DNA from: Gymnorhina tibicen
Taxonomy: Eukaryota > Chordata > Aves > Passeriformes > Artamidae
Assembly: GCA_013399875.1 (NCBI GenBank)
Contig: VXAZ01003885.1
Coordinates: 434,330 to 498,329 of the forward strand
Direction of reading: 5' to 3'
DNA length: 64,000 nucleotides
The translations under genes were made by a program, and so were the position numbers. Shown here piece after piece: positions 26,691 through 61,847 of this stretch. Each line of letters begins with the position of its first letter. Position 1 is the first letter of the stretch. Below the pieces are notes generated by a model. It had not been told where the DNA came from, made no database searches, and saw only the letters and a list, made by a program, of their open reading frames with translations.

Positions 26691-29025
26691 TCCTCAGCAG
26701 GAGTTGTGTCCCCTCCGTGCCAGTCCCTGCCACTTTGCCGGGCAAGGGGAGCAGCCCAGGGCACTATCCATGAGATCCTCCTTCAGCAGCCCCAACACAA
26801 GCCAGAGGCCATGGCCACACTCCGTGCCTGGTCCCCCTACGGAAAACAACTTTCGTTTGGATCCATGGCCCTCCACTTCCCCTGCACTGAGCTGTGTGAG
26901 CACAGCAAGCCGTGGCAGTTCACTGAGCACCTTCCTGCTGCAAAAACATTGTACAGATCTTTTGAGGTAGTGAGAAATTAAACTTTTTTTTTTTTTCACT
27001 TTTTTCACCAAGAAGGCAGTCAAATGCTGGAACAGGAGCCCAGAATAGGAGGAGGGTCACAGTCCTTAGACATAGACAAAATTCAACAAAATAAGCCCCT
27101 GAGTTACCATGCCCATTGGAGCAGGAGGGTGGAGCTAGGGTCTCCCAAGGACCAACATAATTCCAAGAGTCTGGTCTCAGAGCAGGAGTTGCCTGCGTTT
27201 GTACCTCCTGCGGCAGACCCGTTGTCATCCCAGTCCTTAACACTGAGCCCAACTGCCCCAACAGCATTGCCTGCCCCTACAACATTGCCTGCCAAGAAGA
27301 TATTTCTGAGGCAGGCTGCCAAAACCTCAAATTCCTTTTCTCCACTAGGGAATATCACCCCTTGGAGCAAAGCACTGCTGTGCCCAGGGAGCCACCTGCC
27401 CTGGGAATTTTGTGCTGGTTTGGGCCAGGGCCAAGGAGCACTCTAAAGTCCATAAACTTGAAGTTGGCACAGCGTCAGTGAGCAGGTACAGCCTGCTCTG
27501 GTATCCTTGGGTTTTCCATGGTTTTGTGCATTCCCTGGGAGTTTTGCCCTGCTGTAGACTGGAGGAGACACAAACCTGTGGACTGGCGAGCATCGTCTGC
27601 CACTCCAAGCAATGTATTTTCCATTAGGGATGCTCCCTAGTTTTGAAAGGCACACCTGTGCTGCAGCTCCCTGCACTGGTGTCAGTTTGCTGCCTGCCCA
27701 CACTGCTTCAGGGCGAAGAGTCTTCTGTGACTCCATTTAGGAGGACACAGCTGGTTTACTTCGAGGTGAAACCCAGGAGTAGTTCAGGTGATATCTCCCT
27801 CCATGGGCTGTGTCCTATGGACAGTATGACTCCAGATACTCTCTGCACACCTCCAACATGAGCTCAGCAGGATTTACACCCCAAATCTGTCAGCCACCCT
27901 CACACCATGCTTGTAGCCCACGTAACAAAGCTTCCTCAGCCATGTGGTATAAAATCACTGTCCTGGAAAGCTACAGTGTGGCCTCATATTATTCATTTCA
28001 TTGTTATTAACAAAAAAAAAAATCACAAGAAGGTCAGTGTGCGGGGTCTCAATCTCTATCACATGGATGAAGGTGAACTCTCCAGCACAAGTCCAATCCA
28101 TCCAGATGCCCAGTTTTAGCACGTTCCTCACATTTCTCAAGAGCTGTGGGAATTGCACTCCAGCACTCCCCTTGGATCGGTGTCTGGGCACAGCCCCATG
28201 AGTTTCGGGGTACACTTGGCACATCATTTAACAACCCCAACTGGAAACCACATTGATCCTCTCCTGAGAAGAGGGGCAAACCCAGCACTTCTAATGTCCT
28301 TCAAAATCCACCTCAAGCTGATAATTTTCTGTTACGAGTTGCCAGCCTTCAGTTCCAGCAGCCTGTGTCCCGGCGATTTTGCATTTACCAGCAGCTGTCT
28401 AACCAATCCTCTGTCCCCCTAAGTGCCAGGAAGGGGGCTGTCATTCACCCCACTGCTGGGAAAGGGCTTTGTCACTCTCCTTGTCACAGGACAGTGTCCC
28501 AGAGCGAGCGAAAAGGTGGTTTGCAGATGTGGGAGGCACCCTCTGCTTCCCTTCTCATTGGCCTTTTGCTTTGGGTGGTTTGGCCGGCTGAAATTCCCCA
28601 CCAGCCTCAGTGACAGCATGATTTCTGTCCAGCAACTGTTGCCTGTGTGTGCAGGACATTCCAAGCCACGAGGCTGGGGCAGCACCATGTCCCACGAGCC
28701 CCACAGCTGTCCTTCATCCAACATTGTCCAGCTTGGGCTGCTGCAGCCAGGGAATTCTGTTGTTGTGCTGCAGCTGTCCACAGCTGTGGCCCAGGAAGCT
28801 GCCTGATGGGGAGCGGGTGCATCTCCTCTCGGAAAGCACCTGCAAAGCAGAAAATTCCAAATAGCCTCCTATTGTTTTCCCAAGATCTCTCCTCTTCCAG
28901 TAATTCTCCAAGCAGCTGTGTACAGGGTTGTGAACCACAGAGGTAGTACCATCAGTCAGACTCCCATGGCACAAACATAGCCCTCCTGACATTTTCATTT
29001 CAGCGTCTCACAGCTGAAAAACCAC
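26691..29025. other. Intergenic DNA upstream of ACSS2
   Basis: It contains a 15-base T run (about 26984-26998) and otherwise unique sequence. Short open frames on both strands match nothing I recognise. No transposon or RNA gene seen. Confidence 0.6.
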
Positions 29026-29160
29026 AGAATCATGGAATGCTTTGGGCTGGAAGGGAACTTGAGGCTCATCTCATTCCAAACCCCTGCCATGGGCAGGGAC
29101 ACCTTCCACTAGGCCAGGTTGTTCCAAGCCCTGTCCAACCTGGCCTTGGACACTTTGTTG
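29026..29160 (-). mobile_element. CR1 LINE 3' fragment, minus orientation
   Basis: Reads cacagaatcatggaatgctt, tgggctggaagggaac, ccaggttgttccaagccctg and tccaacctggccttggacac, the reverse complement of the CR1 3' end. It is 5'-truncated and intergenic. Confidence 0.88.
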
Positions 29161-30639
29161 ATATGTCCAGGCTTCCTTTGGTGATTTTACAGGATCTAGG
29201 AAAGGGGCTCCTGCTGTGTGACCATGCTTTGCTGCTCCAGCTCCTCCACCCCAGGGCAATTTGCATTCAGCTGGGCTCCTGCGCTGGGAGCTGGTGTGTG
29301 GTGGGGCTGGATGCTGCAGGGTTTGCTCTGAGCTTGGCTCCCAGCTCTCCTAACTCACCAGGCAGTCCTTGAAAATCAGCTGTATTATGGGCCCTTTATT
29401 TCCCTCTTCCCGTAAAGGAATAAACGTACTTAAAGTGTATACATTAATATATATTAAGGTCTCTTGAAGAGACTCTGAGGGTCCAAAAAAAGATACTGGA
29501 CAGGATATGCGGTGTCTTGCTCACACTGCTTGGGATACTCTGGAAGCTGCTTGGGATACTCTGGAAACTTGGGGTACTCTGGAAACAGCCTCTCTAGTGC
29601 AGCACCCACAGCAGCTCAGCAGCCGTGGTGGGACCCTTCACTGCATCTTCCCTGACATGAAAGTTCTCAGTCCTGGAGATGCTGGGGGTGGGAGAAAGAA
29701 ACTGGAAAATGTGAACTGGTTTGTACACCTCAGACCTTCTGATCCTGGTGGGGTGATCAGGAGGCAGCCTCACATGGGAAACTTGGGCTAATTTGGGCAA
29801 AGCACTGCTCCGGGTGAGCAGGTGACTTACCTGGGGGCTCCAAGTGGGGTCACAGGGCATTGCCTTCTGACTGGCCTTATTGCCAATAAATGTGTGGGAA
29901 TCACATCCCTGTTTGTGCCAGTCACAGAGTGTCAGGCAGGAGAATGCAACCCACAGCCGTGGAGGAAGGAACCCACGAAGGAACAGAGGTGTCTGAGCTA
30001 CAACTGAGGCACCAGTGCGATGGCTGAGGCTCATGGGCTTGTCTGGAGGAGGACAGCAAGCCACCTCCTCTCCCGCTGCCTGTCCACTCCTCCCAGAGCA
30101 TCTCCTGGGCAGGGCAGCCTGGACCAGGGCCTGGTGAGGCAGATTCAGCAGCTTGGTGATACAGCTGTTGCTGATGCTAATCAGAGAAGGCATCTTTTTA
30201 TCATGGACCTTACTCTTGGTGAACATATCATAGCACAAACAAATTTATGCGTTGCATGGCCGTGCCGGAGGCAGTGGGAGCCTTTATCAGAATATCCCGC
30301 AGTGGGAAGGGAAAGATTTCTTTAACCACAGGCAAGGCCAGAGAATTGAGGGGCAGAACAAAAGCGCAAAGGACCTGGAAAGAATCACAAGTGACACCAG
30401 CAAGAACTCCTGGGACCTGCAGAGCAGGGGTGAGATGGAGTGGGAGGCACAGGAGATGGAGTGAGAGGATATGACCAGGCTGTGGATCTTCCTGCTGGGG
30501 CTTTCTGGGCTAATTTTCAGCACATGACCAGGCTGGGCAGCCCTTCACTTGTGCTGAATGCATCAGCACTCAGCAGCAACAGAGTTAAACACCGGGCTGC
30601 ACTGTCTCCCCACTGAGGACACTCCCCCTCGTCGCTGGC
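29161..30639. other. Intergenic DNA, no gene recognised
   Basis: Unique sequence. It includes a perfect 15-base hairpin-forming palindrome with a one-base centre (gtctcttgaagagac, about 29460-29474) and an open frame on the minus strand (29594-30238) whose product resembles nothing known. The open frame is treated as chance. Confidence 0.5.
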
Positions 30640-31260
30640 TGCAGAGGAAATTTTAATCAGCACCGTGATAAGAGCCCTTCAGTCCTGCTGGGAGTTATCA
30701 GCTCCTTTGTTTGTAAATGTAACTGCTCAGTACCAATACACTTGGCTCTGGGTTCTGGCACTTCCCGGCTCCACAGCCCTTTGGCTCAAGCTGCTCCCTC
30801 CCTCCAGCCGCCCGCTTAATCGGGGTGTTAAAACAGGCCGGGTTGTGCTGAAAACAAGGATCAAGCTCGAGCTGTTTCCTTTCTACCCCTGCTGTCACTG
30901 GGAGAGAGAGCTCTGAATTTGAGGCGGTTTTAAGCTTCAAGGAGTAGCTGATGAATATCAGAGCCTGGTAATTTAGCTCTCTGCAGAGTACAGACAATAT
31001 ATTCATAATCATTCTATATGGAGATGAGCTAGTAATGCAATCAGGCTTATAAATCAAACCCAGGAGGCATGTTAGTGCTGTTTGCCTGAGCTTCTTGAGC
31101 CATCTATCCACGGGAAAATGTCTGTCTGACTCTTAGATGGGGCCAATTAACTTATAAAGATGCTCTCTCCTATCACAGTGGCTCATTTGTTTACTTGGGC
31201 TCTGCCAGCTGCTGCTATTTTCATTCCGGGAGAGGGGGCCAGGTCGGTAAGAGATTTGTT
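30640..31260. promoter_or_regulatory. Candidate regulatory block (conserved-element-like)
   Basis: An AT-richer island in GC-rich intergenic DNA, dense in transcription-factor-like words: gtgataag (GATA type), forkhead-like tttgtttgtaaa near 30708 and tgtttac near 31189, and several homeodomain cores (taattt, ataatcatt, caattaac). It has no coding potential. Inferred from texture only; no alignment was possible. Confidence 0.3.
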
Positions 31261-31895
31261 GGAAGCCTGGGCTGCAGAGGAAGGGAAACGGCTCAGGAGA
31301 GGCAGTGCCTTCAGCAGCAGCACGGAGAGGAGGTGGGGGTTTAATAAACAGCTTCCATGTGTGAGCTGTCCCCAGGCTTCAGACCGTGTCCTTTCACACT
31401 CATAAACGTGGCTGCCTTCTTTTGTCCCTGTTTTATTGAGCAGGGAGGGATAGCTGGAGCTCTGGGTCGGCCTCGGTCATGCCCAGGGCGAGGCCGTGTG
31501 GGCGCAGGAGCACATCCCACACTCCGGCAGCTTGGGAAGCAGCACCAGTGCTGTGACAGAGATGCCAGCACCCAACAGAGCAGCTCTGCTCTGCTCCTGC
31601 TTTGCTTCCTTCTGGCTTGGCCACGTCCTGCCCCACACCACGCGGGGACGTCCGTGTGCTGGGAGCAGGATGGGATCTGCTTTGATTGAGCAGGTTTTGG
31701 GGTGGTGCAAGGATGCCCTGGCAGCCAGGCAGAGCTGGGAGCAAAGGGACACGGCTGGAGCAGGGCCAGCACGGACGGAGCTGAGGTCGCTGCTGACACC
31801 AGAGGGTGGTGTGGTTTCACTCTGGAAAGCCACCGCTGGAGACACATCCCTGCTCTGGCACATTTGTAAGGAGAGGACTTGGAGACAAGCTCACA

Positions 31896-31929
31896 TTTAT
31901 TTTTTCATAGAGATTTTTAATGTTTTATT
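31896..31929 (-). terminator. MTCL2: Candidate distal poly(A) signals of MTCL2
   Basis: Two AATAAA hexamers on the minus strand (31896-31901 and 31924-31929), 28 bases apart, lie in an A/T-rich tract that looks like a 3' UTR end. The only minus-strand gene upstream is MTCL2, whose stop is 6.4 kb away. This would therefore give it a long 3' UTR. An unseen short transcript is the alternative. Confidence 0.45.
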
Positions 31930-32616
31930 TTTTAACAGACTTGGTTTAAATTTTTGTTTTCTACAATAATTCAATGTAAAAATCCCAGTACAATATACAA
32001 CAGTTTGAACATTTGGAATAAGAAATCCAGCTTGGGGAGACACGTAAGTTCAGCTAGTTCCTAACACAGGTAGCAAATTCCCTCCACCCTCCCCCAGATT
32101 TACCAGCCAGGAAGGCATGTGGGCAGGAATGCTTTACAGATGTCACCCCCACCCTATAAAGACACTGGGTGCCCTGTCCCTGCGTTGCAGTGGGACAGTC
32201 CCTCAGGCACATCCTCTAGGAAGGGGCATTGTCCCCTCCATGGGGTGGCTGGGAGCCTCCGACATGGCAAGCCAGAGTCTGTGGTGAAGCGAGGCTGGCT
32301 GAGCCCTTGTGCGTGGGTGACGTGGGATGCTCTGGAAAGGCCCTGCATGCAGGTCCCTCACGGTCTGGAGCTCCCTTGGGATGGAGAGGAGACTCTCCTC
32401 CCCTGGGCAGCAGTGCCAGCAGCCTTGTGCCCTAATGCAGCCATAAGGCTGTGGGAAGGGGGTGGCCATGGCCCTGCAGGGCCCAGCCTGAGGGGAGGAA
32501 AACAAAGATGATGAAGGGTCCCTGGCTCTTGGGTCTGAGCGGACATCTCAGGGATCACTCACTGGCCTGGGAACTGGCAGCTTTTTCAGGAAGCCACTTT
32601 GGCCTGGTCCATGGTA

Positions 32617-32966
32617 TTCAAGCAGCCTGGGAATAGTCCTGCTTGAACAGCCTGGAGTGGTCCTGATTGAGTGACATGGGGTGGTCCTGCTTGGGCAACA
32701 TGGGAAGGTTCTGCTCCAGCTACATTGGATGATCCTGCCCAAGCAGCCTGGAGAGGTCCGGCTCGAGCAGTTTGGGATGCTGCTGATCAAGCAGGGTGGG
32801 ATGGTCCTGCTGGAGCAGCGTTAGAGCGGTCCTGCTTAAGCAGCATGGAATGATCCTGCTGGAGTGGTCCTGCTTGAGCAGGGTGGGATGGTCCTTGTGG
32901 AGCATGACATGGTCCTGCTGGAGCAGTGTGTGGTGGGTCTGCTTGAGCACCATGGAGCAGCTGCAA
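32617..32966. repeat. 24-bp minisatellite, about 14.6 copies
   Basis: Imperfect units of 24 bases with the shared core ggatggtcctgcttgagcag start at 32617 and end at 32966, with one or two shortened copies. Because 24 is a multiple of three, open frames persist in several frames with eight-residue periodicity. They are not taken as genes. The array lies inside the MTCL2 3' UTR if the distal poly(A) site is used. Confidence 0.9.
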
Positions 32967-33299
32967 GTGGCAGGAATAGTTCTTCATGTCCTGCAACATC
33001 CCAAGCAATGCATTCAAAGCCGTTCCTGGCCTTTCTCACCCCTCTTGGAAATCCTTCACTGCTTGAAGTGATCCCAGGGGAATCTAGTCAAGCTCCATGT
33101 TCCACATTAGTTATTGCTAATGTTAGATCAGGACATCGGTGACTGTCTGGCTGAGTTACTGAAACCTTCCAAGGGCAGAGATCATCCCTTTTCCCCCATG
33201 ACCAGTTCCAGCTGCACCAGCCCTAGGGAGAAGTGTTTCCTGATGTCAGGAAGGGCCCTTCCTGCTTGCATCAGGGGTGGCTGAGCTGGTAGTGGCTTT

Positions 33300-35345
33300 C
33301 CTGGGTCGGTAAGGGATGGGATATAAGGCAGGAGAAGCAGGAAGAGAAGCAGAAAATTGCAGCTGGAGTCAGATGTGCTGGGAGTAAAAGAGTTCAGGGA
33401 GGAAGGAGGGGATGAATGGGAGAGGTCAGGCTGGGAGAAGATTGGAAGTCAGGACAGGTGGGAGATGAAGGAGAATGTAGGGACAGTTAGAGAGGGAGCT
33501 GTGAGGTAAGGAAGGATGGCTGGAGGTCAGGGAGGGGTGGAGAGGGAAATCTGTGAGGTACATGGGACACTTAGAGGATGAAGAGAGATCGGAAGGTGGG
33601 GAGAACTGGAGGAGCATGAGGAGAAAGAGGGAAGCTGTGGGAGGCAAATGACAGAGGATGGTGAGATAGCCAGATGTCAAGTGTGAGAGGGACAGGGCAA
33701 GAGGTGAAACTGCAGGAGAAAGTAGGGGGAACCACGGGAAGTGAAGGGTCACAGGAAGGACTGAGGTGGAGGAAGAAATATGAGATGGAGGGTGAAGGAA
33801 ATGGAAGAAGGTAGAAAGGATGATGAAGAGGAAAAGAGAGGTTGCAGAGGATGAGGAGACTGGGCAGATGGTAGAAAGTGGAGTGAGGAAGGACAGGCAA
33901 ATAGTGTTTGGTGTGGGGCAAGGGGACGGATGGAGGACAGTGGGAAGTGGAGGATAGGACAAAATGGAAGAGGAAAACAAGAAGAGGTTAGATGGCAGGT
34001 GGTGGAGGAAAAGGATGGAGGGGAGATGGAGGGGGGATGAGGAGACAGTAGGAGATGGACAAGGATGACAGGAGGGACAGAGAAACACTTAGGGGATAAA
34101 AGACAGACTGGAGGGCAATGGAGGATGATGGATAAGGAGATGGGAAATGGATAAGCACAAAGAGGATTCGAAATGTGGAGGCGGAGAAGGTAAATTTGGG
34201 TGACACTGGCAGTTGAAAGGATGGTGAAATAGTGGGAGGTGAGGGTGGATTTTGGGATGGGGAAGTGAAGGAGGTTGAGAGAGGAGATAGGAAGAGAGAA
34301 GAGGATGAAGAAAGATGTGGAGAAGATGAGTGGAGGAGGTTGAAATGTTGGGGTGAAAGTAGGAGCTAACGGAGGACAAGCAGGGATAAGCTGATGGTAA
34401 GATGTAGAGGACAGTGGTGGTGGGAGCTGAAGAAGACACGGTGAGATGAATATGAAAGGAAAAGCTGGAGGCAAAGCAAGGCAAGGATGGATGGGACAGG
34501 GTGAAGGTGAAGGAAGAGAAGAAGGAGGGGTGAATGAAGATAAGGAACTGGATGTGTTGAATGAAGGAGGAGCAGGTGAGAGGGATGGGATGAAAGTGTG
34601 GCAGGAAGACTGGAGGGTGGGATATGAAGGGCAGTGGAGGAGCACAGCAAGGAGGGATGGGAGGTGGTGGGTGACGGAGGAGAACAAGGAGGAATAGGAT
34701 GCAGTGCAGGATGCAGGAGCACAAGATGGTGGAAGGGAACACGGTGGGTAATGGAGGAGAACAGCATGGCAGGGAGGGATGGGACACAGTTGATGACAGC
34801 ACACTCCGGAATGAGGGATGGGATGTGAAGGGAGTGGGAGAACAGGGAGGGATTTGAGGTGAGCAGAGCACAAGAAAGGATAGAACACGATGGAGGGTGC
34901 AGGAGGACAGGAAGGAGGGACTGATGGTGGCTGATGGAGGAGCAGAGAAAGAAAGGATGGGACCTGCTGGGTGATGGAGGAGGGTGGCAGAGAGGGACAC
35001 AGTGGATGACAGCAAGGAAGGAGGGATGGGTGGACAGTGGAGGAGCAGTGGAAGAAGGGTTGGGACATAAAAGATACACAGGAGGGATGGGATATGGTGG
35101 GGGATGGAACATGGGAAAGAGGAATGGGATGGAGTAGCACAGGAAGGAGGAAAGAGGGCTGGGTTGGTTAGGCGGGTGATGAAAGAGCACAATAAAGAGG
35201 GATGGAACATGGGGGATCAAAGAGCAGGGATGAAAGGGATGGGACATGAAGGATGATAGAGGAGCAAAAGAAGGAGGGGTGGGTTTTGGTGGGTGATGGA
35301 GGACCTCAAGGTAGGAGTTTAATGGAGCAAGGGGAGGCTGGGAGC
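33300..35345. repeat. 2-kb polypurine (G+A) tract with ~40-bp internal repeats
   Basis: The plus strand is overwhelmingly G and A, with many ggagg, gatgg and ggaagg words. In the right half, imperfect units of roughly 40 bases share ggaggagcac, aaggagggatggga and ggtgggtgat. The minus strand is therefore pyrimidine-rich and carries long open frames (up to 463 codons) of Pro, Ser, Leu and His that are composition artefacts. Confidence 0.88.
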
Positions 35346-35356
35346 AGCAGGTGATC

Positions 35357-35413
35357 AGAGAATCACAGAATCATTAAGGTTGGAAAAGATCTTTGAGATC
35401 ATCAAGTCCAACC
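35357..35413 (-). mobile_element. CR1 LINE terminal fragment, minus orientation
   Basis: The segment agaatcacagaatcattaag, gttggaaaagatctttgaga, tcatcaagtccaacc is the reverse complement of the last ~55 bases of a CR1 element. It abuts the polypurine tract. Confidence 0.88.
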
Positions 35414-35870
35414 GAGGGGCATAAGGGCAGGAAGCCACGGGCAGCGATGGGAAGGGGGATGTGGGGGTCTGTGTGTGTGTGTGCAGGCTGGGGTGAGCTG
35501 CTGGGCAGGCTGGGATGGGACAGGGGAGCCATGAGAAACACCAGCATCACAAGCACAATGCAAAGCTGAGGGGAGCCTGGTGTGGGGTGACAGTGCTGGC
35601 ATGAGGACCCACGCGAGTTGACAAGGAGCCCTGGTGGTGTGGCAGTGTTGGGGTCAGCACATGGGGATGGTGTCAAGGACAGACAGGTGGGTGAGGACAG
35701 GATGGGACACTGTGTGTGGGCTGGGCAGCACGCACGATGGCAGGGACAGAGGGACAGGATTGCCCCACACCTCCCTTCGCAGCAGCACTGCCCCAGACAG
35801 GACAGGCATGGTCCCCCCACCACAGCATGGGAAGGCAGCACCAAGGGTGGGGGTGAGGGGTTGCAGGGCC

Positions 35871-35876
35871 TTTATT
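35871..35876 (-). terminator. MTCL2: Candidate proximal poly(A) signal of MTCL2
   Basis: A minus-strand AATAAA is followed about 50-60 bases downstream by a G/T-rich stretch (tgctgtggtggggg). It lies 2.4 kb after the MTCL2 stop codon and is a good candidate for the main cleavage site. Confidence 0.55.
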
Positions 35877-38307
35877 CATCAAACACAACAAGCAGGCATG
35901 ACACAGGGGTGCAGGATGGGGTGGGCAGAGAGCCTGTCATCGGGGCAGAAGGTGCCCTTCATGCGACCTTGGCATGGGCTGGTGAGAGGAAGCAGGAGGA
36001 CAGGGCAGGGGCAAGCGTGGCTTTGCCCAAAACACCTCGGGTTTCACCCCGGGCTGGGCCCTGGAGTGTGGGAAGGACAGGGGCAGAATCCATGGAGAGG
36101 CTGGAGTGGAGTCAGCCACCTCCACACCGTAAGCAAATTTTCCCCACAAATTCCTTGCCAGTCTCAACTCAGCCCCCCTGGGAAATGCCCAGCACCGCTA
36201 TTTACAGAGTAAGACAGAACTGACCAATATTACAAATAATTAAAAGGCAGTTGTAAAAATGAGAAACCACATTCCAAAAAGTAGAGAGTCTTTTAAAAAA
36301 ACCAAACCAAACCAAAACCCCAATTATCCATGAAAATGCTAAAAACCGCCCCGAAAGGATCTATGTACAGCAGGAGACTGCCCGTGGCAGTGCCGGACCT
36401 GACTCCTCCGTGGCAGGCAGGGACACAGCCCGGCCCCGGCTGCTGGTGAGGGTGGGCAGCACCTGCCCTCAGTGTCCCCCACCCGGGTGACGAGGGTCCC
36501 CCAGGGGCCGGCCAGGCGCTGCAGGAGCAAAAGGCCATCGGTGCTGGGCCTGCTGGGCCCTGGCTGATGCTGGTGTGTCCGCAGACACGGGCAGTGAGTG
36601 GCCGTCGCGGAGATGCTGACAGAGGCTGCGACGTGGCAGTGATGCAGCAGCTGCTGCGGGCAGCGAGCGGCTGGACGGGAGAGGGCAGCAGCCTCGGCAG
36701 CACCAGCAGTTCTTAAGAGAAACTGCAAGATGACAATGTGCAGAGGCCCTGGAAGCAGTGTACAGAGCTCCAGAGCAATGCACGAGAGCCCCTGGAGTGG
36801 TGTACAGAGCTCCTGGAGCAACGCACAGAGCCCTTGGAACAGTGTATGGAGCTCCTGGTGCACTGTACAGAGCCCCAGAGCAATGCAGAGCCCTTGGAGC
36901 AGAGTACGGAGCCCCTGGAGCTATGCAGAGCCCTTGGAGCAATGTATAGAGCCCCCAGAACAAGGCACACAGCCCCAGAGCAATGCGTGGAGCCCCAGGC
37001 ACCTGCAGGCAGCTCCATCTGGGTGAATCCCTGCCTGGCCCCTGGCAGGCAGCTCGAAAATAGGTCAGGCAGCTGCCTCAGAAATCTCTGTTCTCTCCTG
37101 GAGCTGCACAGAGGCACCAGGGCTGCTGTGTGTGGGGCTGGGTCGTAGTCCCCCAGCCCCAGGAGCTCTGCAGTGCCGTGGGGGCTGTGGCTGCTGCCCC
37201 CTCCCTCCCCGGGTAAGGCTTTTTCTGGTGGTGACGGAGGGATGCGTGGTGCAGGCCGCGGGCCACGCTGCAGCCTCCCAACCCACAATCTCTTAATCCA
37301 ATTGGTGCCTCTCCAATGTAGCTCATTTCGGTATTTTTAAAATGCACTTGGTTTTACATTGCAGGCTGTCCGGAGTTGGGCAGAGCCAGAAGTGGAGGGA
37401 AAAAAAAAAAAAGAAAAGAGGGGAAAAAAAAAAGAGAAATATGTATATTCAGCACTTGGAGGAGAAATAACTACAAGTGGCCCCAAGCAGGGAAGTGGGT
37501 GCAAGGCAGGGGCACCACTGCCCCTTGGGAGCAGGGGATGTGCGCGCACACACACACACAGAGGCACAGGCCACCTCTCCCCAGCAATCCCTCTGCGGCT
37601 GGAGGAGCCCGGGACCACCCGGACCCTTCCCAGCAGCGAAGGGCCTCAGCAGCACCCCCAGAGCAGAAGGGTGGCCAGGGAGGGCCCCCCCCAGCCAGCC
37701 CAGCCTGGGTGACCACAGGGAGCCTCCCGCCTCCTTCCTGCCGGGGAAGCACACGCGGCCCCGCGGCTGATGCAACCGTGCCGCAATCGGGGCCGGCGGG
37801 ATGCTGGCAGGATGCGCCGGAGCCCGGGCAGGGCGGGCAGCGCCGGAGCCAGCATCGTCCATCCGCGGGGCCGGCGCGGCATCGCCCCTCGGCCAGTGCT
37901 TCCCTACGGCGGCCCCACTGCGCCTCGCCCCAGCCCTCCCTGTCGACACGAGCAGCCTCCCCAGGCCGCTCCCCCTTCCTCAGCGCCCTCGAGCCCTCGG
38001 CACAGCGGGGTCTCAGCTGACATTCCCGGCACGGCGGCACCGGCCAGGACCCCCCAGTGCCGGCAGCGGGTTTCCGCGCAGGCGGGAGGTGATGCAGCCA
38101 CCCTGGCGGGGTGTCCCCGCGCACCCCGGGGCTACCGGCGGCCTCCGGCTCCACATCTGCTTCGTAAGCGTCCCCGGGGCCGAGGGGACGTTTAGGAGAC
38201 AGATGCGCCCGCACCGCCTCCGAGAGGGGCCCCCGCGGGCTCAGCGCGGGCGCTCTTCCGGCAGGACAGTGGATGGCAGGCACGCTGCGTCCCCCGGCCC
38301 CCCGTCC
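35877..38307 (-). other. MTCL2: MTCL2 3' UTR (proximal form)
   Basis: From the stop codon to the proximal poly(A) signal. It holds AT-rich, UTR-like blocks (about 36200-36370 and 37290-37350), a 21-bp minisatellite, an A-rich run near 37400, a short (CA)n at 37546-37560 and a GC-rich start. No open frame here resembles a known protein. Confidence 0.6.
36737..37001. repeat. ~21-bp minisatellite, about 13 copies
   Basis: Units of 18-23 bases with the shared core tgtacagagcccctgg and a trailing agcaa repeat across the region. It lies in the predicted MTCL2 3' UTR and is transcribed in either poly(A) scenario. Confidence 0.88.
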
Positions 38308-61468
<23,161 letters not shown>

Positions 61469-61682
61469 NNNNNNNNNNNNNNNNNNNNNNNNNNNNNNNN
61501 NNNNNNNNNNNNNNNNNNNNNNNNNNNNNNNNNNNNNNNNNNNNNNNNNNNNNNNNNNNNNNNNNNNNNNNNNNNNNNNNNNNNNNNNNNNNNNNNNNNN
61601 NNNNNNNNNNNNNNNNNNNNNNNNNNNNNNNNNNNNNNNNNNNNNNNNNNNNNNNNNNNNNNNNNNNNNNNNNNNNNNNNNN
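61469..61682. other. Assembly gap (214 N)
   Basis: A run of undetermined bases flanked by near-pure G/C sequence. It hides the 5' part of MTCL2 exon 1, and open frames drawn across it are meaningless. Confidence 1.
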
Positions 61683-61847
61683 CGCCCGCCGCCGCCGCCG
61701 GGCGGGGACGAGCGCGGGCGGCGAACAAAAGGCGGCGGAGGGAGTGGGGGGGAGGCGGGGGGCGGCCGTGCTGGCGGCAACAGCGACCCCTCCGCCCGCC
61801 CGGAGCCGCACGATCCCACCCTGCCACCGCAGCCCGGAGCCCCGGCA

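Noticed and set aside
29594..30238. 214-codon minus-strand open frame in intergenic DNA
   Set aside because: No similarity to any protein I know, no splice or promoter context, and no repeat-derived coding motif. A single long chance frame is expected in 64 kb.
33749..35140. 463-codon minus-strand open frame, and overlapping frames 33426-34088, 34089-35210 and 34366-35247
   Set aside because: They arise from the polypurine tract: the complement lacks stop codons, and the products are only Pro, Ser, Leu and His with no domain. All three minus frames are open over the same DNA.
37471..38283. 270-codon minus-strand open frame just after the MTCL2 stop
   Set aside because: It lies in the GC-rich start of the 3' UTR, is out of frame with exon 15 and resembles no protein.
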